64,000 bases of DNA. Origin: Pelagisphaera sp964404745. Lineage in GTDB: Bacteria > Verrucomicrobiota > Verrucomicrobiia > Opitutales > Opitutaceae. A model generated the notes under the pieces. That model made no database searches. It saw only the letters and a program-made list of their open reading frames with translations, and was not told where the DNA came from. The stretch spans positions 14,086 to 78,085 of the forward strand of contig CAYOLG010000024.1 in NCBI GenBank assembly GCA_964404745.1. The letters run 5' to 3'. The position numbers and the translations under genes are program-made. Positions 54,530-63,973 of this stretch are shown piece by piece; the first letter of the stretch is position 1; the number at the start of each line of letters is the position of its first letter.

Positions 54530-55255
54530 ATGAGATTCGCATCCTCAAGCCGAGCCAAACGATGGGTTATCGCATCTGGCCTCGCTCTCATGCTGCCGGC
54601 ATTGACCGGGTGCGCATATTTAAGGCTTCTCCACTTCAAGAATCAGCTGAAAGCGTTCGACGAAAACGTCTCCGTGCTGCCCAATACCCAATTGGCTTTC
54701 GAGTTCGCTAAGCCAATCGTGAAAAATTCCGACTTCGTTTTCATTACCGGTTCCCAGCCCAGTCGGATCGAATTCGTCGACCCGACTGGACAAGAGGAAC
54801 TCTGGTCCTGGAATTTCCAGAAAATAAAAGGGAATGATTCGGATCGTTCGTTTCAAATGACATTCCGAGCCCGTTTTGAGAACGACCTGCTCACCCGTTT
54901 GGAAATTGACGACGCTTTTGTCGGTCTTTTCGGCAAGGACTTTACGGAAGAGATCTTTAGCCGAATGGGCTTCGCCAAGATAAATAAGCTTCGCCGTAGC
55001 GTGACCATCGCCATCGACCCATCATCGCTTGCCCAGCTTTCCCCGCCTTCCCTAAACAGGGTTGTAGAGCTAATGGGGGAGCCCACGGAAATCATGAAGT
55101 CGGAAACGGCTTCTGTGGAATCCTGTCGATACGAATTCCGTTACTACAATCCCAAAACGGGCAAAACAGCAGGTAGATTCAGCATTTACCTGATCGGGGG
55201 CACCCATGATCCGGTTGCCCCAATAGTCGGTTTTAAAGCCACGGGACGGGCGTGA
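54530..55255 (+). CDS. Lipoprotein of unknown function
   Basis: 241 residues. The N-terminus has a lipoprotein signal with lipobox LTGC (Cys about 28). The C-terminal part contains PPSLNRVVELMGEPTEIM followed by a strand-rich segment ending in a Gly-rich turn; this recalls the BamE/SmpA-type fold, but the match is weak. It is monocistronic, divergent from the TPR gene with a 214-base promoter region between them in which no motif stands out. Confidence 0.65.
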   Translation: MRFASSSRAKRWVIASGLALMLPALTGCAYLRLLHFKNQLKAFDENVSVLPNTQLAFEFAKPIVKNSDFVFITGSQPSRIEFVDPTGQEELWSWNFQKIKGNDSDRSFQMTFRARFENDLLTRLEIDDAFVGLFGKDFTEEIFSRMGFAKINKLRRSVTIAIDPSSLAQLSPPSLNRVVELMGEPTEIMKSETASVESCRYEFRYYNPKTGKTAGRFSIYLIGGTHDPVAPIVGFKATGRA

Positions 55256-55293
55256 GAAACGACGGGCTGCATGCAAATTGACATCCTAATCGA

Positions 55294-55314
55294 TTTTTCC
55301 GTTGTCAGGAAAAA
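55294..55314. terminator. Hairpin between convergent genes
   Basis: TTTTTCC (55294-55300) pairs perfectly with GGAAAAA (55308-55314) around a seven-base loop. It lies between the convergent lipoprotein and FG-GAP genes. The stem carries its own T-tract on either strand, so it may act in both directions, but GC content is low. Confidence 0.35.
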
Positions 55315-55370
55315 CTATGGGCTAGCTGCTCGCCTGGTGACGCCCAATCAAACCGACAAGGAGCACGAAA

Positions 55371-57680
55371 TCACTGCCCCGCCGCGACAGCATGATACTG
55401 GTTAATGCCTGGGTTGAAAAGTTCGGTCACTCGGCCATCAGACCAGGTTATTTCGATTCTATCAATTGAATCCAGATCCCCTATGCCGAACCTCATAAAT
55501 GAGGAAGTCTGAGAACTCCGAATCTGCCCGCGAGCGTTCACTCGAACCGATTTATAGTTATCGCCGAATACCCGCATTACCGCGCCGATAGCCGAATGAT
55601 CCGGAGCTGGCCGGAGCTGGACGCCTATCCAGTTGCCAACTCCAACCAAATCATTTTCCAAGATTCTCACGTGAAGTTGCTCTCCAACTAAATCGCTATC
55701 GAGCACAACTAAATCAGGTTTTCCGTCCAAGTTGAAATCCTCAGACACGCCAGCTCGTCCATCTACTTCCAGCGATATCCCCATCAGATAGGCGATATCG
55801 ACGAATCCGCTCTCCCCGAAATTGGCCAGCAATCGATTCTTCTGATAAGGAGCCCAACCGTATTCATCTTCGGTAAACAAGGTTCCTGGATCGTTCTTAG
55901 AAAAGAACTCCAGCATATCCTTGGCTTCTTCGCCCTCTATGTCGTAGAGGTCGTGTCGCCAGAATATCTCATCGTAATTTCTCGCGGTGTTCCGGCTAAC
56001 GTTTCCATTATTCAAATACAAATCCAGCAATCCATCGTTGTTGAAGTCGATATCGATGCCGCTCCACACCCAGCCAGCTCTCGCGAATACGCCTTTATCG
56101 TCGTAGAGCGAGAAACCGTTTTCACCCCCCCGCCAAAGCCGACTGCCTCTGGCCACAATCGGGAGCATGGCTTCAATTTCGGAAAATCCTTCGCGACTGG
56201 ATCCCATCGCGCTCATCCTCCGCCCCACTTCGGAAGCCGCTCCACCGGCGAATATATCGAGGATGCCGTCACGGTCGAAGTCCGCGATCAGTTGCGTAGA
56301 GCCAAACATTTGCGGCGACTCCAACCAGTCTTTGGTGACATCCTCGAGTAATTCGCTTTCTGTCGAGGAGTATAAATCCACGCCGGCAAAATTACTGATC
56401 ATCAAAAGCTCCTGACGGCCATCTCCATTTAAGTCGGCAATCGAGGCGACGCGATTCCGTCGATTCAATTTTTCGGACAGCCCCGTTTCCTTTGACATCT
56501 CCCGAAATCTCAAACGTCCCCGATTTACCAGCAAATACGACGATAAACCATTGTTGGAATCGTAATACGGCTTCGGTAGCACGCCTCTTGTATGCGACTC
56601 GACGTTTTGGCCGATGAAGAGATCGGGCAATCCATCATTATTGATATCGCCAACCGTCAACGAGATCGCCCCAAACAGCGTCTTAGGCTCCCAAATCGTC
56701 TTGGGCTTCCTATCGTAAAGCCCGGTTTTCCGATTCTGCTCAAAGACAAGCACCCCTATGCCGCGGAGACAAGCGACGTATTCACGATTGCCATCCAAGT
56801 CTAGGTCGACCAGCAAAGCGGAATCAATAACGCTGAGGGCCGGGGCATCTTCAAGCAGGGGCTTCGGGTCGAACTCGAAATTCCCGTAATTCCGGTAGAC
56901 CATGTTCTCTTGCGGAAACACGATGTCGGGCTTTCCATCCAGATCGACATCCTCCACCATTATGTACCGATACGGCGAATTGGAAACGCCGCTATCCAAC
57001 CAATCTCGGGTGACGAATCCTTGCTTGCCGGTACGTCTTAGCTGCTTGAGCTCGATAAAGGTAATCGAAGCCGGATGGCGATCGCCCTCCTCATCCACTT
57101 CCGACTCCCATTGGATTCGGGCCGTGCCTCTAAATGAGCGGCGATAAAGCGTGTGTCTTGGGCCGCTGACATTCAGTTCGAACTCCAGCTCCGAGATGGC
57201 AATCCCGTTGTCCTGAAGCTCGAATCCTGATTGGCGAAAATCGAATTGGTCCAACTGGTACCCTTGCTGCTCGAACTCGTTGACCATCGTCTGCAACTGA
57301 TAGCTCTTGAGGAGCTGAACACCCGACCTCGGGGCTTGGTGAATAAATTCGAAAACATCTTCCGGGTGGCGGCGGTTCAAGGTCCAATTCGGACTCTCCA
57401 CCGATCCCAGCGAAAACGTGCGGAAGATCTCCAAGGGGGATTCCGCCTCTCTGAGCGAATCCCAAAATTTGGCGATGGACTCCGCGTAAGCTTGAGCGGC
57501 CGCTTCCGTTTTCCAAAAGGTCTGATCTCTTTGCTCTCGCTTGCCTTGGATATCCAAGGAGCTATCCGTCTGCGCCATTGCTTGGGTCAAAAGCCCAGCA
57601 ACTAATCCTAAAACGGTTAAAGACCCCTTCCCCCATCCTGACGGGGCTCCAGAGATCAGTTTCGAGCAAGCTAACAACAT
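55371..57680 (-). CDS. Exported FG-GAP repeat protein with ASPIC/UnbV C-terminus
   Basis: 769 residues from the ATG at 57680 (a GTG ten codons upstream is possible). A signal peptide ends near LLTQAMAQ. The middle is a beta-propeller of FG-GAP repeats with calcium-binding loops: DVDLDGKPDIVF, DLDLDGNREYVA, DINNDGLPDLFIG, DLNGDGRQELLMI, DFDRDGILDIFAGG, DFNNDGLLDLYLNN and DFNLDGKPDLVVLD. The C-terminal ~90 residues form an ASPIC/UnbV domain (IGAVMRVFGDNYKSVRVNARG, RIEITWSDG). Such CRTAC1-like proteins are abundant in Planctomycetota and Verrucomicrobiota; their role is not established. Confidence 0.87.
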   Translation of the reverse strand: MLLACSKLISGAPSGWGKGSLTVLGLVAGLLTQAMAQTDSSLDIQGKREQRDQTFWKTEAAAQAYAESIAKFWDSLREAESPLEIFRTFSLGSVESPNWTLNRRHPEDVFEFIHQAPRSGVQLLKSYQLQTMVNEFEQQGYQLDQFDFRQSGFELQDNGIAISELEFELNVSGPRHTLYRRSFRGTARIQWESEVDEEGDRHPASITFIELKQLRRTGKQGFVTRDWLDSGVSNSPYRYIMVEDVDLDGKPDIVFPQENMVYRNYGNFEFDPKPLLEDAPALSVIDSALLVDLDLDGNREYVACLRGIGVLVFEQNRKTGLYDRKPKTIWEPKTLFGAISLTVGDINNDGLPDLFIGQNVESHTRGVLPKPYYDSNNGLSSYLLVNRGRLRFREMSKETGLSEKLNRRNRVASIADLNGDGRQELLMISNFAGVDLYSSTESELLEDVTKDWLESPQMFGSTQLIADFDRDGILDIFAGGAASEVGRRMSAMGSSREGFSEIEAMLPIVARGSRLWRGGENGFSLYDDKGVFARAGWVWSGIDIDFNNDGLLDLYLNNGNVSRNTARNYDEIFWRHDLYDIEGEEAKDMLEFFSKNDPGTLFTEDEYGWAPYQKNRLLANFGESGFVDIAYLMGISLEVDGRAGVSEDFNLDGKPDLVVLDSDLVGEQLHVRILENDLVGVGNWIGVQLRPAPDHSAIGAVMRVFGDNYKSVRVNARGQIRSSQTSSFMRFGIGDLDSIDRIEITWSDGRVTELFNPGINQYHAVAAGQ

Positions 57681-57801
57681 TAAGCCCGGATTGCAACCTC
57701 CCTTGCCCACGCGATCAAGACTGAACTCGCGTTATACCCTATCCCTTCCGAGAGATTCACGGGCGGAGGCATTCCATCCTTCTAGCACGCGGAGGGCGTG
57801 G

Positions 57802-58572
57802 CTAATCGGGGCACGGTTTTTCAAAAACTAGAGTAACCGGCAACCACGGGCCTAAAAGCCGTGCGATCGAAGTATCGAAGCTGCCCCGGGGATAGCTGTA
57901 GGCTTCAAGGTCGCCACTTAACATTCTTCTCAACAGCGCCCCATTGTATCGCGGCCCAACCTTGAAACCCACTCGCTCGCCCACTTGTTGGACGCGTTTC
58001 CACGACGAGATCGTTGGGGAGAGAGGAAGGCTAGGGATCGGGTAACGATGAATTACCCCAGGCTTTCTATACCTTAACGCAAACCGCTCTTCAATCACCC
58101 TGAATATCGGCTTGCCCTTATCGGGAATGCAGTGGATGCCCACGCCAAACTCCCTCAAGACACGGTATTGCTCCTCGAAACGCCAACCTAGCTCGTTGGC
58201 CGGCTCTGTGACTTTGCTGGATAGAACGAAATCGAAAAACCGATCGGGGAACGGCCAGGCTCGCTCGGAGGACAATGCGCGGATCCTGCTAATCCAGTCG
58301 ATCTTCGGGTGACGTTCGGTTAGCGACTCCACGATTTTCTCCCGAGAAGCGTCATCGCCTGACTGCTGATGGGAATCTTTTAATCCAAACACTTCGAACC
58401 GGCCCGCTAACTCTTTCCTCCCCCAAAAAACGTGCGCTAATTCCGAGACAAGGTTTCCATTGCCGCAATCCGCATGCAGAATCCTGATCGGATTCGAGCA
58501 GCCCATCATCGTGGCCCGTTGCCTAAACTCAGCCAGCAAACAGGAGATTACGTGCGTTCGAATAGGCTTCAA
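57802..58572 (-). CDS. Class I SAM methyltransferase-like protein
   Basis: 256 residues with a TTG start, or 235 from the ATG at 58509. A SAM-binding motif is visible in ILHADCGNGNLVSELA; a later strand is DRFFDFVLSSKVTE. The first Asp-Cys-Gly motif fits a degenerate Methyltransf_11 site. Residues about 160 on (FALRYRKPGVIHRYPIPSLP) have no clear match. Substrate unknown. It lies between the FG-GAP gene and phoU and is likely an independent unit. Confidence 0.65.
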   Translation of the reverse strand: MKPIRTHVISCLLAEFRQRATMMGCSNPIRILHADCGNGNLVSELAHVFWGRKELAGRFEVFGLKDSHQQSGDDASREKIVESLTERHPKIDWISRIRALSSERAWPFPDRFFDFVLSSKVTEPANELGWRFEEQYRVLREFGVGIHCIPDKGKPIFRVIEERFALRYRKPGVIHRYPIPSLPLSPTISSWKRVQQVGERVGFKVGPRYNGALLRRMLSGDLEAYSYPRGSFDTSIARLLGPWLPVTLVFEKPCPD

Positions 58573-58650
58573 CGCGCCGCTATAACCTCAAGGCCCAGTC
58601 GACAATGAACGAACTGGGATTGCGAAATCACCACCAAAAAAACAGTGTCC

Positions 58651-59337
58651 TTAATTGGCCTGCTCCCTCTCCCGAATAACTTGCTTGAGGGATTGGGAGG
58701 TTAAGAGGAAATAGACCTCCTCAGCAATGTTTTTCGCGTGATCCGCTATGCGCTCGAACGATTTTGAGATGAAAATCATTTCGGCGCATACGTCTACTTT
58801 GGATGGATCGTCTTTCATCAGCCCCACGAATTCTTTGAAATTCTCATGATTGAGAACGTCCACCTCTTTGTCTTTGCGGATGATTTTGTAGGCGATTTCC
58901 TCTTCCTCCTGAATAAAACTGAGTAAAGCCTCTTTAAGCATGCTTATCGCGAGTTCACACATGCTGGGCACACGCCCCAATCCGCGATAGGTCTCGTTGC
59001 TAGCCAAAATCTTTCTGGTTCTCTTCGCTATGCTTGTCGCCTCATCACCCACTCGCTCAAGATCGTGGCTGGCCTTCACGGCAACGAAAAGCAATCGCAG
59101 ATCCTTGGCAACTGGAGCTCTCAAGCTGATATAACGAGCAACCTCCTCGTCGATGCGGGTTTCGATGGCGTCGATCATGTCATCCGCTTCTATCACCTGG
59201 TCAGCGATATCGAGATCCCGTTGCTCTAGGGCGCTCAAGGCAAGCTTCGCGCTTTCCACCGCCCGCTCCCCCATTTCCATGAGGTGCGAACGAACGGCTT
59301 CAAGCTCTTCGTGAAAGTAGCGTTTCATCTCTTGCAT
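58651..59337 (-). CDS. phoU: Phosphate transport regulator PhoU
   Basis: 228 residues from the ATG at 59337. Another ATG at 59328 gives the usual family start MKRYFHEELE, and a GTG at 59373 is also in frame. The two three-helix PhoU repeats with acidic metal-binding motifs (ExxxDxxD-like: EADDMIDAIETRIDEE and DKEVDVLNHENF) are present. PhoU restrains the Pst transporter and phosphate signalling when phosphate is ample. It is the last gene of pstSCAB-phoU. Confidence 0.92.
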   Translation of the reverse strand: MQEMKRYFHEELEAVRSHLMEMGERAVESAKLALSALEQRDLDIADQVIEADDMIDAIETRIDEEVARYISLRAPVAKDLRLLFVAVKASHDLERVGDEATSIAKRTRKILASNETYRGLGRVPSMCELAISMLKEALLSFIQEEEEIAYKIIRKDKEVDVLNHENFKEFVGLMKDDPSKVDVCAEMIFISKSFERIADHAKNIAEEVYFLLTSQSLKQVIREREQAN

Positions 59338-59383
59338 GCCACTGATAAGGCCGATTGCCAAAATAGCAAACACGAACGCCTAT

Positions 59384-60199
59384 TCATCCAAAGCGCCCGG
59401 ATATGTAGGCCTCTGTTTGCTCCTTATCAGGTCTCATGAAAATCTCGTCAGTCGCGTTCATTTCGATCAAATTTCCGAGGTAAAAAAAGGCGGTTCTATC
59501 GGATACACGCGCCGCTTGTTGCATATTATGCGTAACGATTACAATTGTGTATTCATTTTTGAGTTCATGAATCAACTCCTCTATCTTTGCGGTAGCCACT
59601 GGATCCAATGCAGAACAAGGCTCGTCCATCAGCAACACCTCTGGCCCTACCGCCATCGCCCGAGCAATACAAAGCCGCTGCTGTTGCCCGCCTGAAAGAC
59701 TCAGTCCGCTTGTATCCAAACGGTCCTTAACCTCTTCCCAAAGAGCGGCTCCCTTGAGACAACGCTCTACTGTTTCATCGAGTTGCGACTTCTTATTGAT
59801 CCCTTGAATTCGTAACCCGTAAATCACGTTTTCGTAAATGCTTTTGGGAAAAGGATTCGATTTTTGGAAAACCATGCCAATCCGTTTTCTCAACTCCGTC
59901 GCATCCACCCGTTCGTCATAAATATCGACCCCATTAACTTCAATTTTTCCACGATTTATCCGAGCGGATTCGATAAGATCGTTCATGCGGTTTATGCAAC
60001 GAAGTAGAGTGCTTTTGCCGCAGCCCGACGGACCAATAAAAGCGGTTACTTCACGCTCTGCGATATCCATATTGATATCGAAAAGCGCTTGTTTATCGCC
60101 ATACGAAAAATCGAAATCCGAAATCCGTATCAACGATGGATCTTTGTCCGCTTTAAGGGATCTAGCTCTAGCTAGAGGATTATCCATTGTTATTTCCAT
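59384..60199 (-). CDS. pstB: Phosphate ABC transporter ATPase PstB
   Basis: 271 residues. Walker A GPSGCGKST, signature LSGGQQQRLCIARA and Walker B LLMDEPCSALDP mark an active PstB. Typical PstB segments are CINRMNDL, GMVFQKSNPFPKSIYENVIYG and TEAYISGRFG at the end. It energises high-affinity phosphate uptake. It lies 26 bases downstream of pstA and 46 upstream of the annotated phoU start. Confidence 0.96.
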   Translation of the reverse strand: MEITMDNPLARARSLKADKDPSLIRISDFDFSYGDKQALFDINMDIAEREVTAFIGPSGCGKSTLLRCINRMNDLIESARINRGKIEVNGVDIYDERVDATELRKRIGMVFQKSNPFPKSIYENVIYGLRIQGINKKSQLDETVERCLKGAALWEEVKDRLDTSGLSLSGGQQQRLCIARAMAVGPEVLLMDEPCSALDPVATAKIEELIHELKNEYTIVIVTHNMQQAARVSDRTAFFYLGNLIEMNATDEIFMRPDKEQTEAYISGRFG

Positions 60200-60225
60200 T
60201 TGAAGACTGAGCGATGACCGCGACT

Positions 60226-61287
60226 TTACCAGCGATATTTCTTTCTCATACGGATTCTTAGCAAAATAGAGCTCAATGCGATGGCAGCGACGATAAATAG
60301 AAATACAAAAGCCGTGCCATATTGCATTCGCGACGTATATTCATTTTGAGGTATTTTGGCGCTGACCACGTATATGTGGTAAGGAAGGGCCATCACGCCC
60401 TGGAAAAACAGATCGTACCAATGCTCGAGCCCTTCCCAAGGGAGCTGATCGCGAAGAGCGTAAGCGGCGGTGAACATGATAGGGGCCGTTTCCCCAGCTA
60501 CTCTGGCAACACCAATGATAGACGACGTCAAGATGCCGGGCATCGCGTAAGGCAAGACATTGGTGCGAATTGTCGTCCACTGGGTAGCGCCGAGGGCAAA
60601 GGAAGCATCCCTCATGCCTTGCGGTATAGCCCTCATCGATTCTTCGCTAGCGGATATGATAATCGGCAAGACCATGAAGGCCAGCGTAAACCAGCCAGCT
60701 ATCAGAGAGACATTCCAGCCAAAAGCCAACACGAACATACCCATGCCGAAGATGCCGAATACGATGGACGGAACTCCGGCAAGGTTGAGAATGGACAGTC
60801 TAACGGCATTCAAAATCTTGCCTGGACGCGAGTATTCGCTTAAGAAAATCGCGCTGAGAACACCCAATGTCATTGCGATTATCATCGCCCCAGCGACGAG
60901 AAGCAACGTTCCGGCGATACAGGGCCAAATGCCTCCCCCGGAATAAGCATAGGTCTCTGTCTCGATTGTCTCGCTGACGCCTTCACGAAATCTCCTGAAC
61001 TTGGAATCGCTCATTGCGTAGTTGCGACCCTGATACTCAAAAACGTGCAAAGTCTGAGGCGAATCCGACAGGAATTCCACATTCAAAAATGGAAATTCGC
61101 TACGAAAAACCGTCTTACCCCCTTTATAGAATATGTCCACGAATATATTTGCCGCGCAAAGGAGCACAAAATACGTGCCCAAACGAAAAAGACCGAACAC
61201 TAACCGCTCCACTAGCTTGCTCTTTGTGGATTTTCGGAAAAGCGCCTTTTCCATCGATTCGCGGTCGACTGTTCTGGAGGAACTCAT
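60226..61287 (-). CDS. pstA: Phosphate ABC transporter permease PstA
   Basis: 353 residues, longer than usual PstA. Membrane helices and the permease loop EESMRAIPQGMRDASFALGA with GETAPIMFTAA are standard. Between helix 1 and 2 lies an extra periplasmic segment of about 60 residues (SEFPFLNVEFLSDSPQT onward). PstA and PstC form the membrane channel. It follows pstC by nine bases. Confidence 0.93.
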   Translation of the reverse strand: MSSSRTVDRESMEKALFRKSTKSKLVERLVFGLFRLGTYFVLLCAANIFVDIFYKGGKTVFRSEFPFLNVEFLSDSPQTLHVFEYQGRNYAMSDSKFRRFREGVSETIETETYAYSGGGIWPCIAGTLLLVAGAMIIAMTLGVLSAIFLSEYSRPGKILNAVRLSILNLAGVPSIVFGIFGMGMFVLAFGWNVSLIAGWFTLAFMVLPIIISASEESMRAIPQGMRDASFALGATQWTTIRTNVLPYAMPGILTSSIIGVARVAGETAPIMFTAAYALRDQLPWEGLEHWYDLFFQGVMALPYHIYVVSAKIPQNEYTSRMQYGTAFVFLFIVAAIALSSILLRIRMRKKYRW

Positions 61288-61296
61288 AGCGTCAAT

Positions 61297-62889
61297 CTAA
61301 CCTCTGGAGATCTGAAACTTCATCACTATCTTCTGAGCAAAATAGTTGATTAACAGGGAGATGAGAAAAAGTACAAGACCCACCATGAATAATGCTCGAT
61401 AATGCATGCTTCCATGAACGACTTCGCCCAGTTCCTGGGCGATAATTCCCGTCATTGTGTGAACAGGTTCAAAAACCACCCCAATTCCCTCGGCGAATCT
61501 TGGAATCTCGATCCGGTTACCAGCGCAAAGCAACACTACCATCGTCTCGCCTATCACTCGACCAAATCCTAATAAAACCGCTGAAATTATTCCTGAAAGC
61601 GCCGTGGGAACGATAATTCTCACTATAGTCTGCAGCCGTGTCGATCCCATCGCCATCGATGCTTCCTTGTATGAAATCGGGACATTGTTGAGAGCATCCT
61701 CGGCAAGCGTAAAAATAGTCGGAATCGCCATGAGCGCCAATAGTCCGCCAGCCGTAAAGGCATTGAGACGCTCGCTTATAGGGAAAAAGTCGATCCACGC
61801 GAGCGATTCCCATCCTGAGACTTCACGTATCAGCGTTCCAAACACGGCTATTCCAAAGAAACCGATTACGACCGAAGGAATAGCGGAAATAAACTCGATG
61901 TAAGGCTTAATGAGATCGCGCTCCAAAGGCCTGGCAACTTGATTCACGTAAATGGCGGCCCCTACACCCAAAGGGATAGCGAAAAACATGGCTATCAATG
62001 CCACAAGTACGGATCCTGACATCAATGGAATTAACCCGTACCAATCTTGTATCGAACTATTCGTTACCCATTTCTTTCCAAAAACAAACGAAGTAAACGC
62101 TTCGTTGATAGGCACCGGTCTCGAGCGCTCCCAGGCGATAACATTTTCTTCGAATTCTCGAATCTCTTCGGTAAACATCTCTGCAAGCTCCTTGAAACGC
62201 GCCGCCTTCGCTTGCAACTCCGCATCGTCAAAATGGGGCATCGACGGCAGAATGCCCTCTATGCCCCCAATCAGGTTTTCATTAATTTCAACGTATTCAC
62301 TTTCTCGCGACTTTACGATATTAAAGAAAAGAGCAAGATCAACTTCTCTTATTTCCAATGCATCGGCTTCGTCCTGCCTCCCTGATTCAAGTAGGCTTTG
62401 TCGATGTTCGGAAAGGTTTTGCATCTCCTGGTAGGCATCGCGGGCAGTGGAGAGAATTTCATTGGCCTCGATAACATGTTCCCTCAAAGGCGAGGCGAGA
62501 TCTTCGAAATAATAAAAAAAATCTTCACTTTCTTCCAAAATCTCTCGCGCTTCTTGAAAGTCGTATCCCTCATCCAAGAGTTTTTCAACCTGCTGGGAGC
62601 GAATCGAATTGAGGTAGCGGGTCAGCGCCGAAAGAGCATTTTGCTGCTCCCTCATCAGTTCTACATACTCGAGCCCCGATTGCCGGTATAGCAACAAGCT
62701 ATCCCTGTACTGGCCAAAAAAACCAGCCCCTTCCTTGAACAAGAATAAGGTAATGAGACCGAGCACGACAATCGAGACGAAAGCATTGCCCCCAAAGAGC
62801 CCTTTTAGCGCGCTCTCCTTGGTCAGTCCTAAAAACGACTTACGGTTCGACGCTAACTCGTATCGATCGTTGGAGTCGCGCTTATCCAT
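61297..62889 (-). CDS. pstC: Phosphate ABC transporter permease PstC with a large periplasmic helical insertion
   Basis: 530 residues; PstC is normally about 300-340. The extra length lies between the first helix (about 35-58) and the second (about 288-310). Residues about 60-260 form a highly charged, coiled-coil-like helical domain (for example LLDEGYDFQEAREILEESED), facing the periplasm. The rest is standard PstC, with AIPSVVIGFFGIAVFG and the permease loop EDALNNVPISYKEASMAMGS. It transports phosphate with PstA and PstB. The insertion may contact PstS or the cell wall (inference). Confidence 0.92.
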   Translation of the reverse strand: MDKRDSNDRYELASNRKSFLGLTKESALKGLFGGNAFVSIVVLGLITLFLFKEGAGFFGQYRDSLLLYRQSGLEYVELMREQQNALSALTRYLNSIRSQQVEKLLDEGYDFQEAREILEESEDFFYYFEDLASPLREHVIEANEILSTARDAYQEMQNLSEHRQSLLESGRQDEADALEIREVDLALFFNIVKSRESEYVEINENLIGGIEGILPSMPHFDDAELQAKAARFKELAEMFTEEIREFEENVIAWERSRPVPINEAFTSFVFGKKWVTNSSIQDWYGLIPLMSGSVLVALIAMFFAIPLGVGAAIYVNQVARPLERDLIKPYIEFISAIPSVVIGFFGIAVFGTLIREVSGWESLAWIDFFPISERLNAFTAGGLLALMAIPTIFTLAEDALNNVPISYKEASMAMGSTRLQTIVRIIVPTALSGIISAVLLGFGRVIGETMVVLLCAGNRIEIPRFAEGIGVVFEPVHTMTGIIAQELGEVVHGSMHYRALFMVGLVLFLISLLINYFAQKIVMKFQISRG

Positions 62890-63136
62890 AGCGGCGATAT
62901 TGAAACACCATTTTTGCTAGCGAAACGAGCGACAACATCGAAATCCTCCGCCTGAAGGACTTTCCTTTGCCAAGCTGAGCCCATTCATTCCCAAGAGACT
63001 AGAATCTATCCATTTTTTTTCCAATTCGACCCGAAAAACTAATTCCTGATTGGGAAACCATCGCATCGACTTATGGCCCATCGATGATTCAGTAAGCAAG
63101 TCGATTCAATCGAAAACCAAAAATGGTCTGCTCTCT
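62890..63136. other. Gap between pstS and pstC
   Basis: 247 bases without a gene. It is long for genes of one operon, so a second promoter or a processing site could lie here to allow more PstS than permease. No clear hairpin with a T-run or Pho-box-like repeat was seen. Confidence 0.35.
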
Positions 63137-63973
63137 CTAATTGACGGGTATAAAATGCACGGACTCGACGATCTTTTGACCTTCCTTGGCGAGGCAAAAA
63201 TCAACGAACCGGCTTACAATCGGACGCATCCTGCTGTTCGCATTGTGATAGAAATACAATGGCCGAGCGAACGGGTAGTCCGGATTGTCGGGTTTGATGC
63301 CGTCAACTGGCAATGGAATAACGCCCGGAGTTCCTATGTACGCCAGACCAACATAGCCAATCCCGTTAGGATTTTTGGCGACCTCCGCCGCGATTTGCTC
63401 ATTCCCCGCCATTTTTTGAGAGGAGGGAGCGTAGTCGCGTTTCCGCAATGCCATATCCTGAAAAACTGCATAGGTTCCGGAAGACGTGTTGCGGGTATAA
63501 ATTGAGATCGCCCCCGATTTGCCATTCACAGTTGCCCAATCCGCAACGTCGCCTGAAAAGATCCTTTCAACTTCCCGCGACCGGATCTTGTCCATCGGGT
63601 TGCTATTATTCACGATAATAGCGATTCCATCTTTCGCGACGGTAATCGACTCCATTTTCACACCTGCCAGTAAACCTTTGGTAAGTTCGGTTCCTTTGGC
63701 CTCTCGGCTCGACATTCCCAAATCGGCCGTACCATCGATCACCGCCGCTATCCCCGTCGAAGAGCCTTCAGCGGCAATTTCGAATATAACTTCGATACCC
63801 TCTTTGGAAAGAGAAGCCTTAAACTCCTCCGCGAGCTGTGGCACCATTTTGGCGCCCAAAGTGTCAGACCCCTTAATCACGATTTTCTCAGCGGCGCGCG
63901 CCAGAGAAAGCGATCCGAAGATTGCTGCAAGCAATGCCATACGGCCGATTATTTTACGTAGCGTCGAGTTCAT
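63137..63973 (-). CDS. pstS: Periplasmic phosphate-binding protein PstS
   Basis: 278 residues with a Sec signal (about 1-27, ending LARAAEK). The binding protein starts IVIKGSDTLGAKMVP, with the phosphate-binding segments GSDT, AEGSSTGIAAVIDG and SSREAKGTEL, then IYTRNTSSGTYAVF. It captures phosphate in the periplasm for PstCAB. Only 27 bases upstream are inside the window, so the promoter and any Pho box are not visible. Confidence 0.93.
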   Translation of the reverse strand: MNSTLRKIIGRMALLAAIFGSLSLARAAEKIVIKGSDTLGAKMVPQLAEEFKASLSKEGIEVIFEIAAEGSSTGIAAVIDGTADLGMSSREAKGTELTKGLLAGVKMESITVAKDGIAIIVNNSNPMDKIRSREVERIFSGDVADWATVNGKSGAISIYTRNTSSGTYAVFQDMALRKRDYAPSSQKMAGNEQIAAEVAKNPNGIGYVGLAYIGTPGVIPLPVDGIKPDNPDYPFARPLYFYHNANSRMRPIVSRFVDFCLAKEGQKIVESVHFIPVN

